From contig CAYZXL010000001.1 of the NCBI GenBank assembly GCA_964482435.1, forward strand, positions 175,354 through 239,353: 64,000 bases of DNA, in the 5' to 3' direction. Source of the DNA: CAYZXL01 sp964482435. GTDB taxonomy: Bacteria > Auribacterota > JABMQX01. Below, one piece after another: positions 27,261 to 36,365 of the stretch. Positions within the stretch are counted from its first letter, which is position 1, and the number at the start of each line of letters is the position of its first letter. Made by a program: the position numbers and the translations under genes. Under the pieces are notes generated by a model. It had not been told where the DNA came from. It worked only from the letters and a program-made list of their open reading frames with translations, and searched no databases.

Positions 27261-27415
27261 GCGTCATAAAGGACGGATTCAGTCCTGCACGGTGGGCCGG
27301 ACTGCTCTGTTCCCTCCGGGCATCGTCCCCTGACGGGTTTTTGCGGAAATAGGGTCCCGCCGTTGGTGCAGAGCTATACGCAACGCAGGTGAGAGATTCG
27401 TTGGAGGTGAGCTTC

Positions 27416-28948
27416 ATGCGCAACCAAGCCATCGTTTTTGCCGCTGTTTTCTTGCTTTGCTGGTCGTCGCAGGCGGCCGAGGATGTGCGACCGCTGACTG
27501 TCTGCCTGGTCTCCGGGTCGGCAGAATACGATTCCGACAGGTCCCTTGCTGCCTTTCAGAAGTATCTCGAGGGGGGGTACAACGCGCGATGCACGCTGCT
27601 TAAAGCACGCGGTTTTGAGAACCTCCCGGGGTTGGATGCGCTGGACGGTTGCGATGTAGCGCTATTTTTCACTCGGCGGCTCACGATAGATGGCGAGCAG
27701 TTGGAGCGTGTCAAAAAGTACTGCGAGTCTGGACGGCCGCTCGTCGCGCTTCGGACGGCGAGCCACGGTTTTCAGAAGTGGCTCGAGTTCGACAAGCTGG
27801 TTCTCGGCGGGAACTACAGCGGGCACTTGGGCCAGGGCCCGACGACGCAGGTGAAAATAGAGCCGAGCGCGAAGAATCATCCGGTCCTCGACGGCATTTC
27901 CGAATTTCGCTCGCGGGCGAGCCTCTACAGGACGGAGCCGCTGGCTGAAGATTGCACGCTTTTGATGACGGGTGAGACCCCAGAGTCGAAAGGGCCGCAG
28001 CCTTTAGCCTGGACGCGAACATACAAGGGCGGTCGCGTGTTCTACACCTCGCTTGGCTCGCAGACCGACTTCCAGAATGCGACGTTCCGCCGGATGATAG
28101 CCAATGCACTGTTCTGGGCGGCAAATCGTGAACTCGAGAGAAAAGCACCGGCACCGCTTCCGCCGCGGGTGGCAAAACCCGAGCGGAAAGTGACTCTGCG
28201 TCTTCGCGGCCGTTCGGAACCATCCAGAGGAACTGGTGACTGGAACGAGACGAGGCTCGAAAGAGACATCACCCTCAACAGGACAACGATTATCATCTGC
28301 GATATGTGGGACCAGCACTGGTGTGCGTCAGCTACGCGGCGAGTCAGCGAAATGGTGCCGAGAATGAACGAGGTCATCGGCGCTGCTCGCAGAAACGGCG
28401 TCCTCATCATCCACGCGCCGAGCGAAACGCTGTCGGCCTATTCTGGCACTTTGGCGAGGCGCCGCGCGATAGAGGCGCCCAATGCTACTCCACCCTTCCC
28501 GCTCAACAACTGGCAGAGCCTCGACCGCGCGAGGGAGGGTGCACTGCCCATTGACGATTCAGATGGCGGCTGCGACTGTCAGCCTCAGTGCAAGCAATAC
28601 GGCGCGTGGACAAGCCAGCACCCCGGAATCGAGATTTCCGACGAGGATGCCATCAGCGATAGCGGCCAGGAGATATACAATTTGCTGGAGCAGTACGGCA
28701 TCCAGAACGTCATCATCCTGGGTGTTCACACCAACATGTGCGTGCTTGGGCGGCCGTTCGGAATTCGGCAGTTGGTTCGCCTGAACAAAAACCCCGTTCT
28801 GGTTCGTGACCTCACCGATACGATGTATAACCCGCGCAAGGAGCCGTTCGTCACCCACGCAGAGGGAACGCAACTCGTCGTCCAACACGTCGAGAAATAC
28901 TGGTGCCCGACAATTCTGAGCGACGACCTGTTGAACGCCCTGAGGTAG
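27416..28948 (+). CDS. Secreted ThuA-like / isochorismatase-like cysteine hydrolase fusion
   Basis: 510 residues from the ATG at 27416 (GGAGGTG upstream; an in-frame GTG 9 codons earlier is less likely). A signal peptide (about 1-20) precedes a ThuA-like, glutamine-amidotransferase-fold domain (about 25-240: VCLVSGSAEY, DVALFFTRR, GGRVFYTSLG). A second domain (about 290-505) is isochorismatase-like: TTIIICDMWDQHWC carries the catalytic Asp and ILGVHTNMCVLG the nucleophilic Cys with its preceding loop. Isochorismatase-like hydrolases cleave amide or vinyl-ether bonds; ThuA is linked to trehalose utilisation and 3-keto-sugar metabolism. This fusion is typical of planctomycete-type genomes. The substrate is unknown. 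Confidence 0.8.
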   Translation: MRNQAIVFAAVFLLCWSSQAAEDVRPLTVCLVSGSAEYDSDRSLAAFQKYLEGGYNARCTLLKARGFENLPGLDALDGCDVALFFTRRLTIDGEQLERVKKYCESGRPLVALRTASHGFQKWLEFDKLVLGGNYSGHLGQGPTTQVKIEPSAKNHPVLDGISEFRSRASLYRTEPLAEDCTLLMTGETPESKGPQPLAWTRTYKGGRVFYTSLGSQTDFQNATFRRMIANALFWAANRELERKAPAPLPPRVAKPERKVTLRLRGRSEPSRGTGDWNETRLERDITLNRTTIIICDMWDQHWCASATRRVSEMVPRMNEVIGAARRNGVLIIHAPSETLSAYSGTLARRRAIEAPNATPPFPLNNWQSLDRAREGALPIDDSDGGCDCQPQCKQYGAWTSQHPGIEISDEDAISDSGQEIYNLLEQYGIQNVIILGVHTNMCVLGRPFGIRQLVRLNKNPVLVRDLTDTMYNPRKEPFVTHAEGTQLVVQHVEKYWCPTILSDDLLNALR

Positions 28949-28991
28949 AGAGAATCGAGCGCGCCGTCGGACGTCGCCGGGCCGCTGAGGG

Positions 28992-29939
28992 TCATGCCAC
29001 CAGGGTGAAGGAGCGAGCCTGGAGTCCTTTCGGCGCAACGGCGACCGGGACCTTGCGGACGCGCGCGGCAAAATCATCTATCTCCTCGACCTTTTCAAAG
29101 CCGACAACCATCGCGTCCACGCAACCAAGCCCGAGAACGTAGCGGACGGATTCGTCACGTTTCTCGTCGCTGTCGCGGAACTGTCCTTCGCCGACGAGCT
29201 TCATCCCGACGACTCCTTTGCCGGCGTCGTGGAGCTTCTTGAGAACGGGAGCGACCTTCTCGGCGGGAGCGTCCATTTGCACGCCGTAAGGGTTGATCCG
29301 TGCATGAACCGAATCCACCCATGGCTCGTTCGCGGCCGCTTCCAGCGCCTCCAGCGAGTGGCACGACACGCCATGCGCTCGCACGAGTCCTTCCTTCTTC
29401 AGTCTCGCCAGAATCTCCATTTGCCTGGCGAGCTCCTCGGGCCACTTCGCAGAACTGACACAGTGAAGGAGCACGACATCAATGTAGTCGGTGTTCAGTT
29501 CCTCAAGAAAGCGCTCGACAACCACGTCGGCGTTAGGGCGCTCTTGTTCGGGAATGCCCCCGCGTCGCCACCAAATCTTCGACACAATGGCATAGTCTCT
29601 CCGCCGCATTCCACGAAGTGCCCGCCCCAGGTAAGGATGCGTTCCGTAGAGGTCGGCGGCGTCGAACAACCGCACGCCCCTTTCGTAAGCCGCCTTCAGG
29701 AGCGCCTCGAACTTCTCCTTTCCCAATCGCGTTTGGTTCGACTGCCGCCCGCCGCCGCGCATCCCCGTCCCGAATCCGACGCGAGTCACCTTGATTCCCG
29801 TCTTGCCAAGAGGCACAAACTCATAAGGATCGTAGGTTTTTGCCTTTTCCTCTTCGGTGGCCGCCAGCTTCGACCCGAGCACCATGCCGCCCATCCCGGC
29901 GACAGTTCTGGTTATGAAATCACGACGATTCATCTTCAT
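28992..29939 (-). CDS. Tat-exported aldo/keto reductase
   Basis: 315 residues with a twin-arginine signal (NRRDFITRTVAGMGGMVLG). The body is a complete (beta/alpha)8 aldo/keto reductase with the catalytic tetrad Asp93, Tyr98, Lys121 and His159 (FDAADLYG, VSKIW, VLLHC). The family reduces aldehydes, ketones or sugar carbonyls with NAD(P)H. A Tat signal implies that it folds in the cytoplasm with its cofactor and is then exported, as in glucose-fructose oxidoreductase. CAGGAG lies 9 bases before the ATG. The gene follows the ThuA gene at 31030-29969 by 29 bases on the same strand, so they are probably co-transcribed. Confidence 0.85.
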   Translation of the reverse strand: MKMNRRDFITRTVAGMGGMVLGSKLAATEEEKAKTYDPYEFVPLGKTGIKVTRVGFGTGMRGGGRQSNQTRLGKEKFEALLKAAYERGVRLFDAADLYGTHPYLGRALRGMRRRDYAIVSKIWWRRGGIPEQERPNADVVVERFLEELNTDYIDVVLLHCVSSAKWPEELARQMEILARLKKEGLVRAHGVSCHSLEALEAAANEPWVDSVHARINPYGVQMDAPAEKVAPVLKKLHDAGKGVVGMKLVGEGQFRDSDEKRDESVRYVLGLGCVDAMVVGFEKVEEIDDFAARVRKVPVAVAPKGLQARSFTLVA

Positions 29940-29968
29940 CGTTTGCGTCTCCTGTTTTGGTAGTCGTT

Positions 29969-31030
29969 TTACTTTTCCGACTTTCTCGCGCGGGTCTCAA
30001 CGGGACCCAACCACTTAATTCTGTGATCTGAGGGCTTCAGACCCTTCTTGTGTCCGCCCATTCCAATCTCGTTCGGGCTGTACTCGCCGACGAGATCAAC
30101 CTTGCTCTTCGGTGGGATTTTGTCCTCCATCCCTAAAGCCCAGTAGCAGGCGTTGACGAGTAGCCGGCGGAAGCCCTCGTTCTTCAGGTCTCCTCCATGT
30201 CCCATCGTCGTGGCAAAAACGCGAGCAGTCTTTCCCTTTTCGCCTGTGTAGCTCTTGATCCACGCGATTGGCACAAGCTCCTTGCCGGGCTTCGGCTCGT
30301 CGCCTGGCTTCATTCCGATGAGCACCTGCCCCATGACGAGCGGCTTGCTGTCGCCGCTCAGCGTCGTGATGGCGTAAACGTCGGATGGCCCCCAGATGTC
30401 CTCGACTCCTCTGAGAATGGGGTGGTTCTCCATTCCTTTCGCGACGACGCCCCGTGTGCTCTCTCGCTGATGCTGGCCGTAGTGGTCAATCCACGTCTCG
30501 CCCAGAACCTGCCGCCCAAACCCATCTTCAAACTCCTTGCTTCGAAAACTGTACTTCGCATAGGTCTTGTGCTTGGTGAAATTGAACGCGTGCGTGGAAG
30601 TCCTCAGTCCGACGATGGGCTTGCCGGAGTTGATGTAGTCAACGATGTATTTCATCTGCTCGTCGGGCAGGTCCCGGAAACGGGTGAAAATCACCATCAG
30701 GTCCGCCGTCTCCAGAGCTTCCAGACCGGGGATATTGTCGTTCTGCTGCGGGTTGATTGTTCCGTCTTTTCGGTCTATGGCGAAAAGGACCGTGCATTTG
30801 AATCCGTGGTGTTTCGCCAGAATCTTTGCGAGTTGCGGCATGGATTCCTCAGACCGATACTCTTCGTCGCCGGTCACGAAAACGATATGCTTTCCTTTGC
30901 CCGGCCCGTCAAACCCGTCGTAAACAATCCACTGCTCCTGAGCCGGGGCCTGATTGCCGAACAGGCAAATTGCAACCGCGACCGCGACCATCGCTGCCGG
31001 AACTTGAATTGCACGTTTCATCACCCACAT
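29969..31030 (-). CDS. Secreted ThuA-like protein
   Basis: 353 residues; AAGGAG lies about 6 bases before the ATG at 31030. A signal peptide (about 1-30) is followed by a ThuA-like domain covering nearly the whole protein: HIVFVTGDEEYRSEESMP, DLMVIFTRFRDLP, GKPIVGLRTSTHAF and ARVFATTMGHGGD. ThuA proteins have a class I glutamine-amidotransferase fold without a proven enzymatic mechanism in most cases, and cluster with sugar oxidoreductases. Co-directional with the Tat aldo/keto reductase 29 bases downstream, which supports a shared periplasmic sugar role. One of three ThuA-like genes in this window. Confidence 0.85.
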   Translation of the reverse strand: MWVMKRAIQVPAAMVAVAVAICLFGNQAPAQEQWIVYDGFDGPGKGKHIVFVTGDEEYRSEESMPQLAKILAKHHGFKCTVLFAIDRKDGTINPQQNDNIPGLEALETADLMVIFTRFRDLPDEQMKYIVDYINSGKPIVGLRTSTHAFNFTKHKTYAKYSFRSKEFEDGFGRQVLGETWIDHYGQHQRESTRGVVAKGMENHPILRGVEDIWGPSDVYAITTLSGDSKPLVMGQVLIGMKPGDEPKPGKELVPIAWIKSYTGEKGKTARVFATTMGHGGDLKNEGFRRLLVNACYWALGMEDKIPPKSKVDLVGEYSPNEIGMGGHKKGLKPSDHRIKWLGPVETRARKSEK

Positions 31031-31265
31031 AGTTCACTCCTTTCCATCTACTGCAGCAGTTGATTGATACTATGAATGCCTGCGGGCGCTGAGGTTCTTT
31101 CTGAACCATTCCTCGCCCCGGATTCCGCTGAACATTGGCAGTATATGCGTTCCCGATAACAGACGCAAATCTCACAGTCAAAATGGCCGCACGGTCCGAA
31201 ACAGGTTCGTGAAGTCCTTCGGGTGCCCGCGACGCGTCTGACCCCCCACAGCGGGTTCAAAATCG

Positions 31266-31293
31266 TTGACAAGGCTCCTGCCGCCACTACAAT
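31266..31293 (+). promoter_or_regulatory. Strong candidate promoter upstream of the DUF5343/MNT/HEPN genes
   Basis: A perfect TTGACA (31266-31271), a 16-base spacer, then TACAAT (31288-31293). Confidence 0.5.
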
Positions 31294-31317
31294 CAGACTT
31301 GAGCAGCAGTTGCGGTC

Positions 31318-31346
31318 TTGACGAAGCTGTGGTGTGTTCTTAAGAT
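31318..31346 (+). promoter_or_regulatory. Second candidate promoter upstream of the DUF5343-like gene
   Basis: TTGACG (31318-31323), a 17-base spacer, then TAAGAT (31341-31346), about 100 bases before the start codon. Confidence 0.4.
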
Positions 31347-31446
31347 AGTGTCCGCGCAGGGTGATAACCAATCGGTGCTCACGAAAGGGCCCGTTATTAA
31401 ACCACGCGGACAGGTTGTCCCGAGCCCAGAAAGCAGAGGTGACAAA

Positions 31447-31686
31447 ATGGCAGAGTATCCACCCTTCATGAACGCGTACGGGAAGCTCACCAAAATACTT
31501 GAGAAGGCCAAGAACGCGAAAACGCCCGATCGGTTCACCTACGACTACCTGGCGGAGACCCTGGGCTTCAAGAGCAGCAGCGACAGGGCCTTTATACCCG
31601 TAGCCAAGTGCATCGGACTGCTGGCACCAGACGAGGTTCTGAGGCTGAAGATCACCCTTCGGGATTGGTTTCGTTTGATGGAGTAA
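31447..31686 (+). CDS. DUF5343-like small protein (probably N-terminal domain only)
   Basis: 79 residues; AGAGGTG precedes the ATG at 31447. The pattern YPPFMNAYGKLTKILEK followed by TYDYLAETLGFKSSSDRAFIPVAKCIGLL matches the N-terminal helical part of DUF5343 proteins. Those are usually longer than 150 residues and often sit near restriction or toxin-antitoxin genes. The similarity stops at residue about 65 and the protein ends 14 residues later, so this is a truncated or minimal version. It lies 70 bases upstream of the MNT/HEPN pair on the same strand. Role unknown. Confidence 0.6.
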   Translation: MAEYPPFMNAYGKLTKILEKAKNAKTPDRFTYDYLAETLGFKSSSDRAFIPVAKCIGLLAPDEVLRLKITLRDWFRLME

Positions 31687-31756
31687 GACCCTGTGTGCAC
31701 GCGGGCCGGTTCGACGCAGAGCTGCTCACACAACTCAGGATACGGAGGTTCATGCC

Positions 31757-32080
31757 ATGACTGAGCTTAGGCGAACAGGATGTCGCTCGCCCAAACCTCT
31801 GGCTGTCCGAACACTCTTGCAGCGGTGTATGCCCGAGCTTGTCGAGCGCTACAAGGTGAAATCGCTGGGCGTGTTCGGTTCCTATGCGCGCGCGGATCCG
31901 TCCAAGCGCAGCGACCTCGATTTGCTTGTAGAGTTCTCCGAGACCCCCGACCTCTTTCAATTCATGGAGCTCGAGCGGTACCTCGAGACAATTCTCGGGC
32001 TCAAGGTGGACCTTGTGTCGAGGGGCGCGCTTAGAGGCAAGATTGGCAAACGGATCCTTGAGGAGGTTCTCCGCCTATGA
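31757..32080 (+). CDS. mntA: MNT-type nucleotidyltransferase antitoxin
   Basis: 107 residues with the minimal nucleotidyltransferase signature: GSYARAD (41-47) and the paired catalytic Asp53/Asp55 in SDLDLLVEF. In the MntA/HepT family the antitoxin neutralises the HEPN partner by transferring AMP groups to its tyrosine. A GGAGG sequence lies about 9 bases before the ATG. The stop codon overlaps the start of the HEPN gene (ATGA), as is usual for translationally coupled type VII pairs. The order antitoxin then toxin is also usual. Confidence 0.85.
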   Translation: MTELRRTGCRSPKPLAVRTLLQRCMPELVERYKVKSLGVFGSYARADPSKRSDLDLLVEFSETPDLFQFMELERYLETILGLKVDLVSRGALRGKIGKRILEEVLRL

Positions 32081-32448
32081 CGTCTCAGAGAGACCTCACC
32101 GATTTCCTTCGGGACATCGTTGACGCGATGAGTAAGATCGAAGGGTTCGTTGCCGGGCTTGACTTTGGCCAGTTCAAGCGCGACGCGCGGACTCATTTTG
32201 CCGTTGTTCGCGCGATGGAAATCATCGGCGAGGCGACGAAGAATATTTCGTCCGCCGTGAGGCGCCGCTATCCTGACGTTCCCTGGACTAAAATGGCCGG
32301 CATGAGAAACAGGTTGATCCATCATTATTTCGGCGTTGATATGGCTATTGTCTGGGAGACGGCAACGCGCCTGATACCGAAGTTGAAGGATGCGCTGGCC
32401 AGGGTACTCGAAGAGGAGATGCGACGCACGGGGCCGGGAGCGGACTGA
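32077..32448 (+). CDS. hepT: HEPN-domain toxin of the HepT (DUF86) family
   Basis: 123 residues, all-helical DUF86/HEPN protein. The catalytic motif is an exact RX4HXY: Arg77-NRLI-His82-His83-Tyr84, which in HepT forms the RNase site, with the Tyr as AMP acceptor. The substrate in characterised members is RNA (mRNA or tRNA). Its start overlaps the end of the MNT gene by 4 bases, indicating coupling. All key residues are present, so the module should be functional. Confidence 0.85.
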   Translation: MTSQRDLTDFLRDIVDAMSKIEGFVAGLDFGQFKRDARTHFAVVRAMEIIGEATKNISSAVRRRYPDVPWTKMAGMRNRLIHHYFGVDMAIVWETATRLIPKLKDALARVLEEEMRRTGPGAD

Positions 32449-32546
32449 CGTATGGATGCCGGCACGCGTCGCTCCATGGCTCCGATAGGTCAATCCGGGC
32501 ATGCCGACTCCTGAGCGGAACCATCCAGCAGAAACGGAGAACACGT

Positions 32547-33509
32547 ATGACAGGTGACCACAACATCTCACGGCGGCGGATACTGGCTGCCGGTCTCTCC
32601 GCAGTCGTGGCGGCAGGACTGAGCCGACGGGCTGCCGGGCAATCCCAGCCAAAGCAAGGTGGAGATCAGCGCATGCCATTTCGGTTTAGTCTGAACATGG
32701 GGACGATTCGGGGGCATAGACTGACGCTCGAGCAGGAAGTTGGAATCGCGGCAAAAGCGGGCTACCAAGCCATCGAGGTCTGGGTTGACAGGGTCAACGA
32801 CTTCGCCAAGGGCGGCGGATCGCTGAAGGATTTGAGGAAACGGATTGCTGATCTGGGTTTGACGGTGGAAGGCGCCATCGGGTTTTCGAGCTGGGTTGTG
32901 GAGGACGATGCCCGGCGCGCACAGGCGCTCGAGCAGATGAAGCGCGACATGGCAACACTCGCGGAGATTGGCTGCAAGCGCATTGCCGCTCCACCCGCGG
33001 GAGCAACCGGCGAGCCGCGCCTCGACCTGATGAAGGCAGCCGAGCGCTTTCGGGCGTTACTCGATCTCGGCGACCAAACTGGCGTTACGCCGCAGTTGGA
33101 GATGTGGGGCTCGTCGAAGAACCTGAGTCGCCTGGGCGAGTGCGCATTCGTCGCGATTGAGAGCGGCCATCCCAAAGCCTGCATTCTCCCTGACGTTTTT
33201 CACATCTACAAAGGCGGCTCGGACTTCCACGGTCTGAAGCTTCTCAGCAACCGGATGATCCAGGTTTTTCATCTGAACGACTATCTGGCTGACCCGCCGC
33301 GCGAGCGGGCTTCCGACCGAGACCGCATCTTCCCCGGCGACGGCGTGGCGCCTCTCTCGCAAATCCTGCGCGACTTGCACGACAACGGCGGCGGGACAGT
33401 CCTCTCCCTCGAGGTTTTCAACCCGACCTACTGGCAGCAGGACGCTCTCACAGTCGCAAAGACAGGTCTGGATAAAATGAGAGCCGCCGTGAGCAAAGCT
33501 CTGGGGTAG
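32547..33509 (+). CDS. Tat-exported xylose-isomerase-like TIM-barrel protein
   Basis: 320 residues. A twin-arginine signal (SRRRILAAGLSAVVAAG) is followed by a full xylose-isomerase-like TIM barrel (AP endonuclease 2 superfamily). Recognisable strands are FRFSLNMGTI, YQAIEVWVD, CKRIAAPP, TPQLEMWG, ACILPDVFHIYKG, QVFHLNDYL and TVLSLEVFNP. The acidic and His residues E, D, H and E at the barrel mouth are the usual metal ligands. Homologues are called sugar phosphate isomerase/epimerase or hydroxypyruvate isomerase. In exported versions, 3-keto-sugar or inositol-type chemistry is often assumed. The substrate is not known. Confidence 0.8.
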   Translation: MTGDHNISRRRILAAGLSAVVAAGLSRRAAGQSQPKQGGDQRMPFRFSLNMGTIRGHRLTLEQEVGIAAKAGYQAIEVWVDRVNDFAKGGGSLKDLRKRIADLGLTVEGAIGFSSWVVEDDARRAQALEQMKRDMATLAEIGCKRIAAPPAGATGEPRLDLMKAAERFRALLDLGDQTGVTPQLEMWGSSKNLSRLGECAFVAIESGHPKACILPDVFHIYKGGSDFHGLKLLSNRMIQVFHLNDYLADPPRERASDRDRIFPGDGVAPLSQILRDLHDNGGGTVLSLEVFNPTYWQQDALTVAKTGLDKMRAAVSKALG

Positions 33510-33701
33510 ACACGCGCCCTCTTTCCCGAAAATCCGACTCTGCGGCCGGGCTATGGGCGGCTTAAAGTTACATGCGCCGGACATTTTCATTTGATTCCGG
33601 ACGGTCAGCATCGAGCGCTGTCGCTCAGGCAGGAACGCACAACTGGGCGGCGTTCGAGGAGCCGGAGAGCGCTGCCACGACCCTCAGAGCCACAAGCCCC
33701 G

Positions 33702-35291
33702 TCAGACCTTCTCGCTGACGTTTTCCCACGTGATTCCGAGTTTCTTCAGCACGTACCCCACTTCGCGCAGGTAGTCGCCATAAGAAGTGATGGTGTGGAA
33801 TCCCTGCATGTCTCTGAGGAGCCGTTGCCAGTCCCCGAGAATCTCCATGTCAATTTGCGAGCGGCACATGTCGTAAGAAGGCGTGTCGAGGATTTTCCCC
33901 CGGAACCCAAACCACTTTGTGCAGGTCAAATTCGGGATGATGTTGGTTGTGATTTGCCCCTTCGTGTACTCCACCTTCGTGGCAGCCCCGAAATCCGACT
34001 CGAAATGCGTCATGATTTTCGTCGGCTCGTTGTCTCTGCCGTTCATTCTTCTCGGCGAGGAGCAGTGAGCCAGAGTGATAACGCCGTCGTGCGGAAAATG
34101 CGAATTGTTCACAAAAGACGGCTTGCCCGAGACCCAGCGCGACAGCACCCCCGGCGGAGTATGCGTGTAATCGGTGTGGCAGAATGCCGTGGATCCTTCA
34201 TCGTTCAGCAGACTGAGCACCAGGCATGGCGGCGTGTCAAGCAACGCGATGAGCGAACCCATGCAGTTTGCCACGCCTAAGTTCGTCGCTCCCGTTTCCT
34301 TCATAATCTCCTTGAAGACTTTCAGCGCCAGAAAAGAATTGACGACGAACCTGCGCTCGGTCTGGAGCGTGATGTTCGGTTGAGAAAGAAACTCTTCAGC
34401 CCGACGTTCCACTTCCTTCATGGCGTCGGCGTTCGCCCGAGCTTCCCGCAGCCTCTTCTCGACTTCGGCGTCGGGGATCGTCGTGATGTCGAATCCCCAG
34501 ACTTCCTTTGCGTGAGCCGGGCCGAGCTGTTGCCCCGGCGCGCTATAAGCTGCCAGGCCGCCGACCGCGAGGCACTTTGTGCCTCGAGCGTTCTTCAAAC
34601 CATACAATGCCCTGAGCCGCCAGAGCACCTCGTCATAGTTGTCCACGACGATGTCATCCACGTCCATATTCGGCTCTTTGAACGTGTCCTCGTTCTTTCG
34701 CAGGAAGCGCCAGTGTGCGATCTCGTACCAGAGATAAACGGGCCCCGACTTGTGCCGGAGGAACATGACGTTCGGCTTCTTTGAGGCCGCGAGCACTTCC
34801 AGCCACCCCTGTGCCCCGCCCGATGCATAAACCATGATTGCGTCGCAATCGCTTCCAGCAACCGCGGCAGCTTCCGCATCGCTCCCGACGAGCGAGACGG
34901 GAAGAATCTCCATCAGGAACTCCGCACGCCCGGATAACTTCTTCAACTCTTCCACGATTCTGGTGGCCTCCGCGTCCACGTCGGCCCTCGTGCGTAGCCC
35001 GCCGTAGGGGCGCCAACTTGTCTTCTCGCGCCTTTCGGCAACGTGATAAACCAGAGCGGGCTTGATTCGCAGCGCTGCACCGGCGGGAAGGCCGGTCGGT
35101 GGAGCCGCAGTCGTCACAGCCGCTCCACTTCGCGAGCGCGTCGTCAAGGCAATCCCGCCCAGAGCGGCGGCGCCGAGCCCGCCAAGAAATCCCCGGCGAC
35201 TGACCAGGGTCTCATCCCTACCCGCTTCGTCACAACCTTCAGCATCCGGTCTATCGAGCTGCAACCTGCGTTGTGATTCGTTTGCGCACAT
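33702..35291 (-). CDS. Tat-exported L-fucose/D-arabinose-isomerase-like protein
   Basis: 529 residues with a long n-region before a twin-arginine signal (VSRRGFLGGLGAAALGG). The body has the two-domain organisation of the fucose/arabinose isomerase superfamily. An N-terminal alpha/beta part (about 75-330) holds DAIMVYASGGAQGW and ANCMGSLIALLDT. A C-terminal part holds FCHTDYTHTPPG, THFESDFGAATKVEYTKGQ and NIIPNLTCTKWFG. In cytoplasmic relatives this fold isomerises aldoses and ketoses with a Mn ion. Export of such an enzyme is unusual and matches the other Tat sugar enzymes in this window. Exact reaction unknown. Confidence 0.75.
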   Translation of the reverse strand: MCANESQRRLQLDRPDAEGCDEAGRDETLVSRRGFLGGLGAAALGGIALTTRSRSGAAVTTAAPPTGLPAGAALRIKPALVYHVAERREKTSWRPYGGLRTRADVDAEATRIVEELKKLSGRAEFLMEILPVSLVGSDAEAAAVAGSDCDAIMVYASGGAQGWLEVLAASKKPNVMFLRHKSGPVYLWYEIAHWRFLRKNEDTFKEPNMDVDDIVVDNYDEVLWRLRALYGLKNARGTKCLAVGGLAAYSAPGQQLGPAHAKEVWGFDITTIPDAEVEKRLREARANADAMKEVERRAEEFLSQPNITLQTERRFVVNSFLALKVFKEIMKETGATNLGVANCMGSLIALLDTPPCLVLSLLNDEGSTAFCHTDYTHTPPGVLSRWVSGKPSFVNNSHFPHDGVITLAHCSSPRRMNGRDNEPTKIMTHFESDFGAATKVEYTKGQITTNIIPNLTCTKWFGFRGKILDTPSYDMCRSQIDMEILGDWQRLLRDMQGFHTITSYGDYLREVGYVLKKLGITWENVSEKV

Positions 35292-35605
35292 GGACAGTTC
35301 CTTTCTTCCGCCTTAGTGTTAGTGCCATTCTCGTGCAGGACCATCAAGTCCGCCGCAGTTTTTGTCCATAATGAAATCCGGCGGGCTGCCGTGTCAACCT
35401 GCAACTTCAAGAGCCTGTCGCTGCATTTCGGGGCCGGGACCGGGACGAGGTGCCGCTTGATCGTAATTCCACCGGTGGGGCTGGGGCTTTTGAAATGCGG
35501 GAGCACCGCTCCCGCCTTACAAGGCTTCAGCACTCCAAGCAGCCAGCACCGAATTGTGCCGTGGCTTTCATGAGGGCTGCGTAAAGCAAATGCCTTCCTC
35601 CGGAA
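35292..35605. other. Spacer between the Tat isomerase and pst operon ends
   Basis: A spacer of 314 bases downstream of pstB and upstream of the isomerase. Apart from the hairpin at 35497-35515 nothing was recognised. Confidence 0.5.
35497..35515. repeat. Perfect 8-bp hairpin with three-base loop
   Basis: GCGGGAGC-ACC-GCTCCCGC is a perfect stem with the same 8+3+8 design as the palindromes at 7974, 47844 and 47869. It lies about 90 bases past the end of the pst operon and might stabilise or end that transcript, but no T-tract follows. Confidence 0.5.
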
Positions 35606-36358
35606 TCAGCCAAACCGGCCGGTGATGTAGTCTTCCGTCCGTTTGTCTTTTGGCCTGGTGAAGATATCGCCCGTCTTTCCGAACTCGATTAGCTCACCAA
35701 GAAGCATGAAGCCCGTCTCCTCGGACACCCTCCCGGCTTGCTGCATATTGTGGGTCACGATGACGATGGTATAATCCTTCTTGAGAAGGTGCATCAGCTC
35801 TTCGATCTTGAGAGTGGACATGGGGTCTAATGCGGAGCAAGGCTCGTCCATCAGCAGGACTTCGGATTTAACGGCGACCAGCCGCGCGATACACAGCCTC
35901 TGCTTCTGCTCGAGAGACAACTCCAGAGCGCTTCTCTTGAGCCTATCTTTCAACTCATCCCACAGGTGCACCGCCTGGAGACTTTCGTAAACGATGGCGT
36001 CGAGGTCACTCCTTTTCGCCATGTGATGGACGCGAGGGCCGAAGGCGATGTTCTCGTAGATACTCAGCGGAAACGGGTTCGGCCGCTGGAAGACCATCCC
36101 GACCTTCTTCCGCAGCTCCGTGAGGCGTACCCGCTTCTGGTAAATATCTTCGCCATCTATTTCGACCGAGCCTCGAATGCGGATGCCTTCGATCAGGTCG
36201 TTCATCCGGTTGATGCACCGCAAGAGGGTGGATTTTCCGCAGCCCGAGGAACCGATCAGCGCGGTGATGCGCTTCTCCTCGACCGACATGTTGATGTTGG
36301 TCAGGGCCTGAAAGTCGCCGTAGTGGAGGTTGAGGTTTTCGATTTCTATTTTTCTCAT
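35606..36358 (-). CDS. pstB: Phosphate ABC transporter ATPase with degenerate signature motif
   Basis: A 250-residue PstB. Present are Walker A GSSGCGKST (36-44), Q-loop Gln91 (VFQRPNPFP), Walker B with Asp171-Glu172, D-loop SALDP and switch His203 (VTHNMQQA). The ABC signature, LSGGQ in PstB proteins, reads LSLEQ (147-151); both glycines are lost although the flanks (ALEL and QRLCIAR) are normal. The second PstB just upstream has the converse defects, so the two probably form a heterodimer with one canonical ATP site. It is the last gene of the pst operon, 7 bases after the preceding stop. Confidence 0.9.
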   Translation of the reverse strand: MRKIEIENLNLHYGDFQALTNINMSVEEKRITALIGSSGCGKSTLLRCINRMNDLIEGIRIRGSVEIDGEDIYQKRVRLTELRKKVGMVFQRPNPFPLSIYENIAFGPRVHHMAKRSDLDAIVYESLQAVHLWDELKDRLKRSALELSLEQKQRLCIARLVAVKSEVLLMDEPCSALDPMSTLKIEELMHLLKKDYTIVIVTHNMQQAGRVSEETGFMLLGELIEFGKTGDIFTRPKDKRTEDYITGRFG

Positions 36359-36365
36359 CTATGCC

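Larger units (their letters stand above)
31031..31446. other. Divergent spacer with two candidate promoters
   Basis: The 416 bases between the ThuA gene and the DUF5343-like gene contain the two forward promoters listed separately. No gene or repeat was seen. Confidence 0.5.
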
